Positions 31,742-34,998 of a stretch of 34,998 bases of DNA are shown piece after piece. Position 1 is the stretch's first letter; each line of letters begins with the position of its first letter. The position numbers and the translations under genes are program-made. The stretch is taken from NCBI GenBank assembly GCA_001632425.1, contig KV425643.1, positions 31,269 through 66,266 on the forward strand, in the 5' to 3' direction. The stretch comes from Neolentinus lepideus HHB14362 ss-1 (lineage: Eukaryota > Basidiomycota > Agaricomycetes > Gloeophyllales > Gloeophyllaceae). The notes below the pieces were generated by a model, which was not told the DNA's origin, made no database searches, and was given only the letters and a program-made list of their open reading frames with translations.

Positions 31742-33221
31742 ATGATGTCCCAGTCATTTTCATCGAAATTCAACCTTCTCCTGCTCCTACTGTGGTATCC
31801 AGGCCTCCTACACTGAAGCCACATGCTACAGGAACAAGAGAGACAGCATTAGAGCAAAGAAGGATGTCTCAAAGCACCCCAGTAGGAGGCAGACCATGTC
31901 TATGGGTTCTGAAGAGTTTGCTGGGCATGCTGCAGCGCTCCTGTCATCCTCTGAGCGCACTGCATGGCTCCAGACGTCCTCAGCTACTTGTTGGAACACA
32001 GACACTGGTGCTTCAGCACACATGACTTCACATCGCAATTGGTTTCAATCCTACTCTCCTCATTGTATTCCCATTTGCTTAGCCAACCACCAGATTATCT
32101 ATTCTGCTGGATTAGGATCAGTCAAGTTTCGCCCTCTTATTGATGGCAAAGAGTCCAACCCAGTCCTCTTCCATGTTGTTCTTCATGTCCCAGACCTTGG
32201 CTCCAATCTCCTGTCAGTCTTCCATCTCACATGGCAAAAGGGTTTCCTATGTGAAATTCAAGATGTCCATGCAAAGTTCTATCTCAATGGCACATTGCAG
32301 TTCCAGGCCAAAGTCAATGATGCAAACACAGGCTACCTCAAAGGCAGGACTGTCCCATCATCGCATTCTGCTCATTCTGCACTCAGCACACTGCCCTTGG
32401 ACTTGGATTTATGGCACAAGCACTGCTCACACACCAATCTGGAGGACTTGTGTCAAGTAGTCCCCAAGCAGCTAGTCACTGGCCTTACCATTCACTCCAC
32501 TGCTTCACCAGACCCAATATGTGAGCCTTGTCTTGCAGGCCAAATGCACAGGCACAATGTCCCCAAGACTGCCTTGAGAAAACAGTGCAGACTCGCTCTT
32601 GTGCACACAGATCTCAAGGGCCCCATGCCTACTGCAACTCCAGAAGGCTATCTCTACTGGATTGTCTTTGTAGATGATGCTTCATGTTTTTGGGCAGTAA
32701 TGTTCCTGCGTCAGAAGAGTGAAGCACTGGATGCATTCAAGACATTCAAAGCATATGCTGAGAACACAACTCGCTGCACGATTGCCATTCTGCGTGATGA
32801 CAAGGGAGGGGAGTACAAGAGCAAAGCCTTTGACATTTTTTGTGCAGAACATGGTATTCAGTGCCAACACACAGAGACTGATGAGCCACATCAGAATGGA
32901 GTCGCAGAGCAGGCTAATCGCACTATTGCAGAAGGAGCTACCACTATACTTCACCAAGCTAAGCTTCCTCCATCCTTCTGGGCTTGTGCTATCAGCACCT
33001 TTGTTAGGATGTGCAATTGTATGCCTACAGCTGCTTTAAGTGGTGGGATACCCTTCACTGCATGAAAAGGCAACAAGACCAAACCAGATGTGTCCTATTT
33101 TCGCATTTTTGGTTGTTTGGCCTATGTGTTGATCAGGAAGGACAAGAGGAAGGCTCTTCAGCCTCATACTCGCAAATGCATCTTTGTTGATTATGCGAGA
33201 GAAGCTAAGGCTTGGGAGTTC
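31742..33221 (+). pseudogene. C1 gag-pol: deleted gag, zinc knuckle, protease, integrase
   Basis: A gag start (ATG 31742/31745; SSKFN after a few residues) is joined directly, out of frame, to a zinc knuckle, CSYCGIQASYTEATC (31782), so about 200 gag residues are deleted. From 31782 the frame is open. Protease: NTDTGASAHM near 32000. GAG-pre-integrase: LWHKHCSHTNLEDL near 32410, CEPCLAGQMHR near 32525. Integrase core: Asp in LVHTDLKGPM (32600), Asp in LRDDKGGEYKS (32800), Glu in NGVAEQANRTIAE (32900). A TGA at 33063 stops the frame, but coding resumes in the same frame (SYFRIFGCLAYVLIRKDKRK) until C2 cuts it at 33221. Not functional. Confidence 0.88.
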
Positions 33222-33463
33222 TGTCGGCATTAGTGCCTATTTGGATATCAAGACACCTCAGTATGTCTTTCTTTATCCTTCTATGACTCAGGCCCCTTGT
33301 GTCCTATTTTCATTTCAATGTTTCCTTATTCTTCTCATGTCTTTCCCATGCCACATTACTCCCTAAAACACGTTCAGAGTCAAGCTCTTCTTCATCCAAC
33401 TTATAGAGCTTGACTCAGGCTTCCTGGTGTGCATTGTGAGACCTACAGCCTTCCAGCTTGATA
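33222..33463 (+). repeat. C2 5' LTR
   Basis: Starts TGTCGG and ends TTGATA directly before the primer site. The end differs from the expected CCGACA only by three C-to-T changes. No clear TATA box. 242 bp; the left border rests on the TG start and on where C1 coding stops. Confidence 0.6.
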
Positions 33464-33841
33464 GGTTATGAGCCCAACACTTTAGGGTCTCGAAAATCGC
33501 ACTTTTAGCTCATCATCTGTGCTCTAGAGGTACATCCAACCTCATCTGGATCCATCCATCTGCCATCCATCTCCATTTCAACTTTCTGTCTACTCTAGTG
33601 GTCCATCGAGACCCTACGATGTCAATTCCAGCTTCCTATCACTGTCCTATGCTTTTTTGCTGTGTGATTACACCTAGAATCCCTCCTTGGCCCATTTGGA
33701 TTACTCACTTGCTCTTCAGCTTCATCTCTTGGTCTGAACTTGCTCATCTGGTCTTATCTTTGTCTCTACTGCTCCCTACTGCCGTCCTACATCCCTATCC
33801 TCATTGTCGCCACCTTATCGCCCTCAATCATCACTGTTGCC

Positions 33842-34893
33842 ATGTCAGCAACTACTCCTACCACCAAGTGTCCTTTCCCAGCTCTTGGGGAGTGCAGCTA
33901 TGGGTCCTGGGCAGATGATATGGAGGCCTACCTGAAGACTCTCGATCTCTGGGACATTACTGATGATCCTATGGCCACTCTGCTGCCTGTAGATGCTACC
34001 AACCTGACAACGGAGGAGAGGAAGGAGATACAAGACTGGGAGAAGCACAAGGGGCAGGCTAGTGGTCAGATATGGTTAGCAGTTGAGGATGGTCAGAAGG
34101 TGCATGTGAAGGATGTTAAGAATGATCCTGTGAAGATGTGGTTGAAGCTGAAGGAGGTGCACATTCAGCAGAAGCCAGGTACATGATTCAATGCCTATGA
34201 TGTGCTTCTGGGACTTTGCAAGCTTGAGGGGGAGTCCCTTGCTTCTCTTATGGCTTGAGCAGTCAAGGCCATGCAGGACATTCATGTGCTGCACCCCAAG
34301 GACTTCACCATCAACTCCCTCGACAACGACCGCACTTCTATGGCCCTCATTTGCACTCTCCCCGCTGAATACAATGACTTTGTCTCCCTCAACCTGTCCA
34401 AGCTCCAATCTGCATTCCAGAATGAGGAGTCCCAGCACTTTGCTTGTGGCATTGATGCTTCACCTTCTCTCACTATGACTGCTGGCTCTACCTCTAGTCC
34501 TTCACAGGGTGTACGCCGCTTGTTCTGCAACTGGGAGGGTCATACCAAGGCCAGCTGTAACTTCAAGGAGAATGCTGCAAAGGCGCAAAAGGTGAAGACC
34601 GCTGATTGTCGCAAGGAGCATAGGGGAGGGAAGAAGAAGAGGCTCAGAACACGCAGGAGGCATCCAAGGAGGTTGAGGCTTCCACTAATGTTGCGGAGTA
34701 TGCTGGTAAAGCAAGTGTCACTCTCTCTGCTTCAGATCGCTCTTCTTGGCTCTCATCACTGGGAGCTGCTAACTGGAACACCGACACAGGTGCTACTTCA
34801 CACATGATGCCTCATCAACACTGGTTCGCTTCCTACTCTCCCCATGTCATTCCTGTGTGCCTCACTAACGATACTATCATCTACACTGCTGGG
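33842..34893 (+). pseudogene. C2 gag and start of protease
   Basis: The start is MSATTPTTKCPFPALGECSY (33842). A copia gag domain follows (WADDMEAYLKTLDLW; later MQDIHVLHPKDFTINSLDND, and YNDFVSLNLSKLQSAF). TGA codons at 34184 and 34256 interrupt one otherwise continuous frame. The knuckle near 34535 has lost its first Cys (Arg, CGC for TGC) but keeps CX4HX4C (CNWEGHTKASC). A one-base shift near 34630, in a GAAGAAGAAGAGG run, separates gag from the protease frame. The latter has WNTDTGATSHM near 34775 and stops at IIYTAG (34893). Confidence 0.85.
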
Positions 34894-34998
34894 ACACCTA
34901 ATACTGTAGTATTAATGTATTACATGTCTATTATTTTAACAAACCCTTATGCAATACCCAGTAATGTTTTAAGCGTAATGTATTAATGCCCCGGGCTG
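34894..34998. mobile_element. AT-rich insertion at the window edge, unidentified
   Basis: Homology to the copia protease (as in C1, ...YSAGLGSVKFRP) ends abruptly after IIYTAG. The following 105 bases are AT-rich, contain the inverted repeat TAATACT/AGTATTA (34899-34914) and two TAATGTATTA boxes (34912, 34976). It is probably the end of another element that continues outside the window. Confidence 0.45.

Larger units (their letters stand above)
31234..33221 (+). mobile_element. Ty1/copia retrotransposon C1 (5' part)
   Basis: LTR 31234-31599 (TGTTGG...CCAACA), primer-binding site, a nearly deleted gag, then protease and integrase. It is interrupted at 33221 by element C2. The RT, RNase H and 3' LTR would lie beyond C2, outside the window. 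The expected target duplication is CCTTC (31229-31233); its partner is not in view. Confidence 0.8.
33222..34998 (+). mobile_element. Ty1/copia retrotransposon C2 (5' part)
   Basis: LTR 33222-33463, initiator-Met primer site at 33464, leader, gag from 33842, knuckle and protease start. It lies within the C1 integrase C-terminus. Predicted target repeat AGTTC (33217-33221). The coding part is lost at about 34893, where an AT-rich sequence begins. Confidence 0.75.

Noticed and set aside
1..34998. CRISPR arrays, bacterial operons or phage genes
   Set aside because: No regular spacer-repeat arrays, no ribosome-binding sites; the introns and retroelements show a eukaryotic nuclear sequence.

Overview
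The window looks like nuclear DNA of a basidiomycete fungus, most likely an Agaricomycete. The evidence is a mushroom-type Ty3/gypsy gag-pol, a Plavaka transposase, a MULE with short (49-56 nt) GT-AG introns carrying CTAAC-like branch sites, and Ty1/copia elements primed by an initiator-Met half-tRNA. I cannot name the species. Nearly everything recognisable is a transposable element or its remains. The one host-type gene is a decayed MFS transporter.

Layout. 110-1575: an interspersed repeat (called RptA here) with a periodic internal motif. 1575-13736: an old minus-strand Ty3/gypsy element (G1), cut off in RNase H at its left end. G1 carries two later insertions. One is a 255-bp element with a tRNA-like module, inside the RT domain (2160-2414). 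The other is an 8,500-bp plus-strand Ty3/gypsy element (G2, 3763-12262) with 375-bp LTRs and a GTGGT target duplication. G2 is in turn interrupted inside its gag zinc knuckle by a 1,561-bp TG...CA segment (5024-6584), probably a solo LTR. 13737-21114: CpG-poor old DNA holding the MFS pseudogene (15.5-16.7 kb), a 619-bp terminal-inverted-repeat element (18266-18884), hairpins and a possible solo LTR. 21124-24336: a MULE with 9-bp target duplication and a four-exon transposase gene broken by a single TGA. 24.4-27.0 kb: a copia-like gag fragment joined to a truncated Plavaka transposase. 27.0-29.9 kb: a short tandem repeat, an inverted RptA copy split by a 1.37-kb segment, and a third RptA piece. 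30.0-31.2 kb: assorted gag fragments. 31234-34998: Ty1/copia element C1, interrupted by a second copia element C2, itself interrupted by an unknown AT-rich insert running off the window.

Genes do not cooperate here as an operon or pathway; the logic is insertion history. Old layers (13.7-18.2 kb, RptA, G1) are almost without CpG, while young layers (G2, MULE, the TIR element) are CpG-rich. The 15 differences I count between the two G2 LTRs are all transitions, mostly at CpG. Of 20 premature stops in G2, 19 are TGA, as expected if methylated CGA codons decayed to TGA. The same TGA signature is in the MULE, Plavaka and copia genes. The most unusual coding feature is a third reading frame in G2, downstream of pol, with its own CCHC knuckle. 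All assignments rest on reading motifs by eye; no database search was run.
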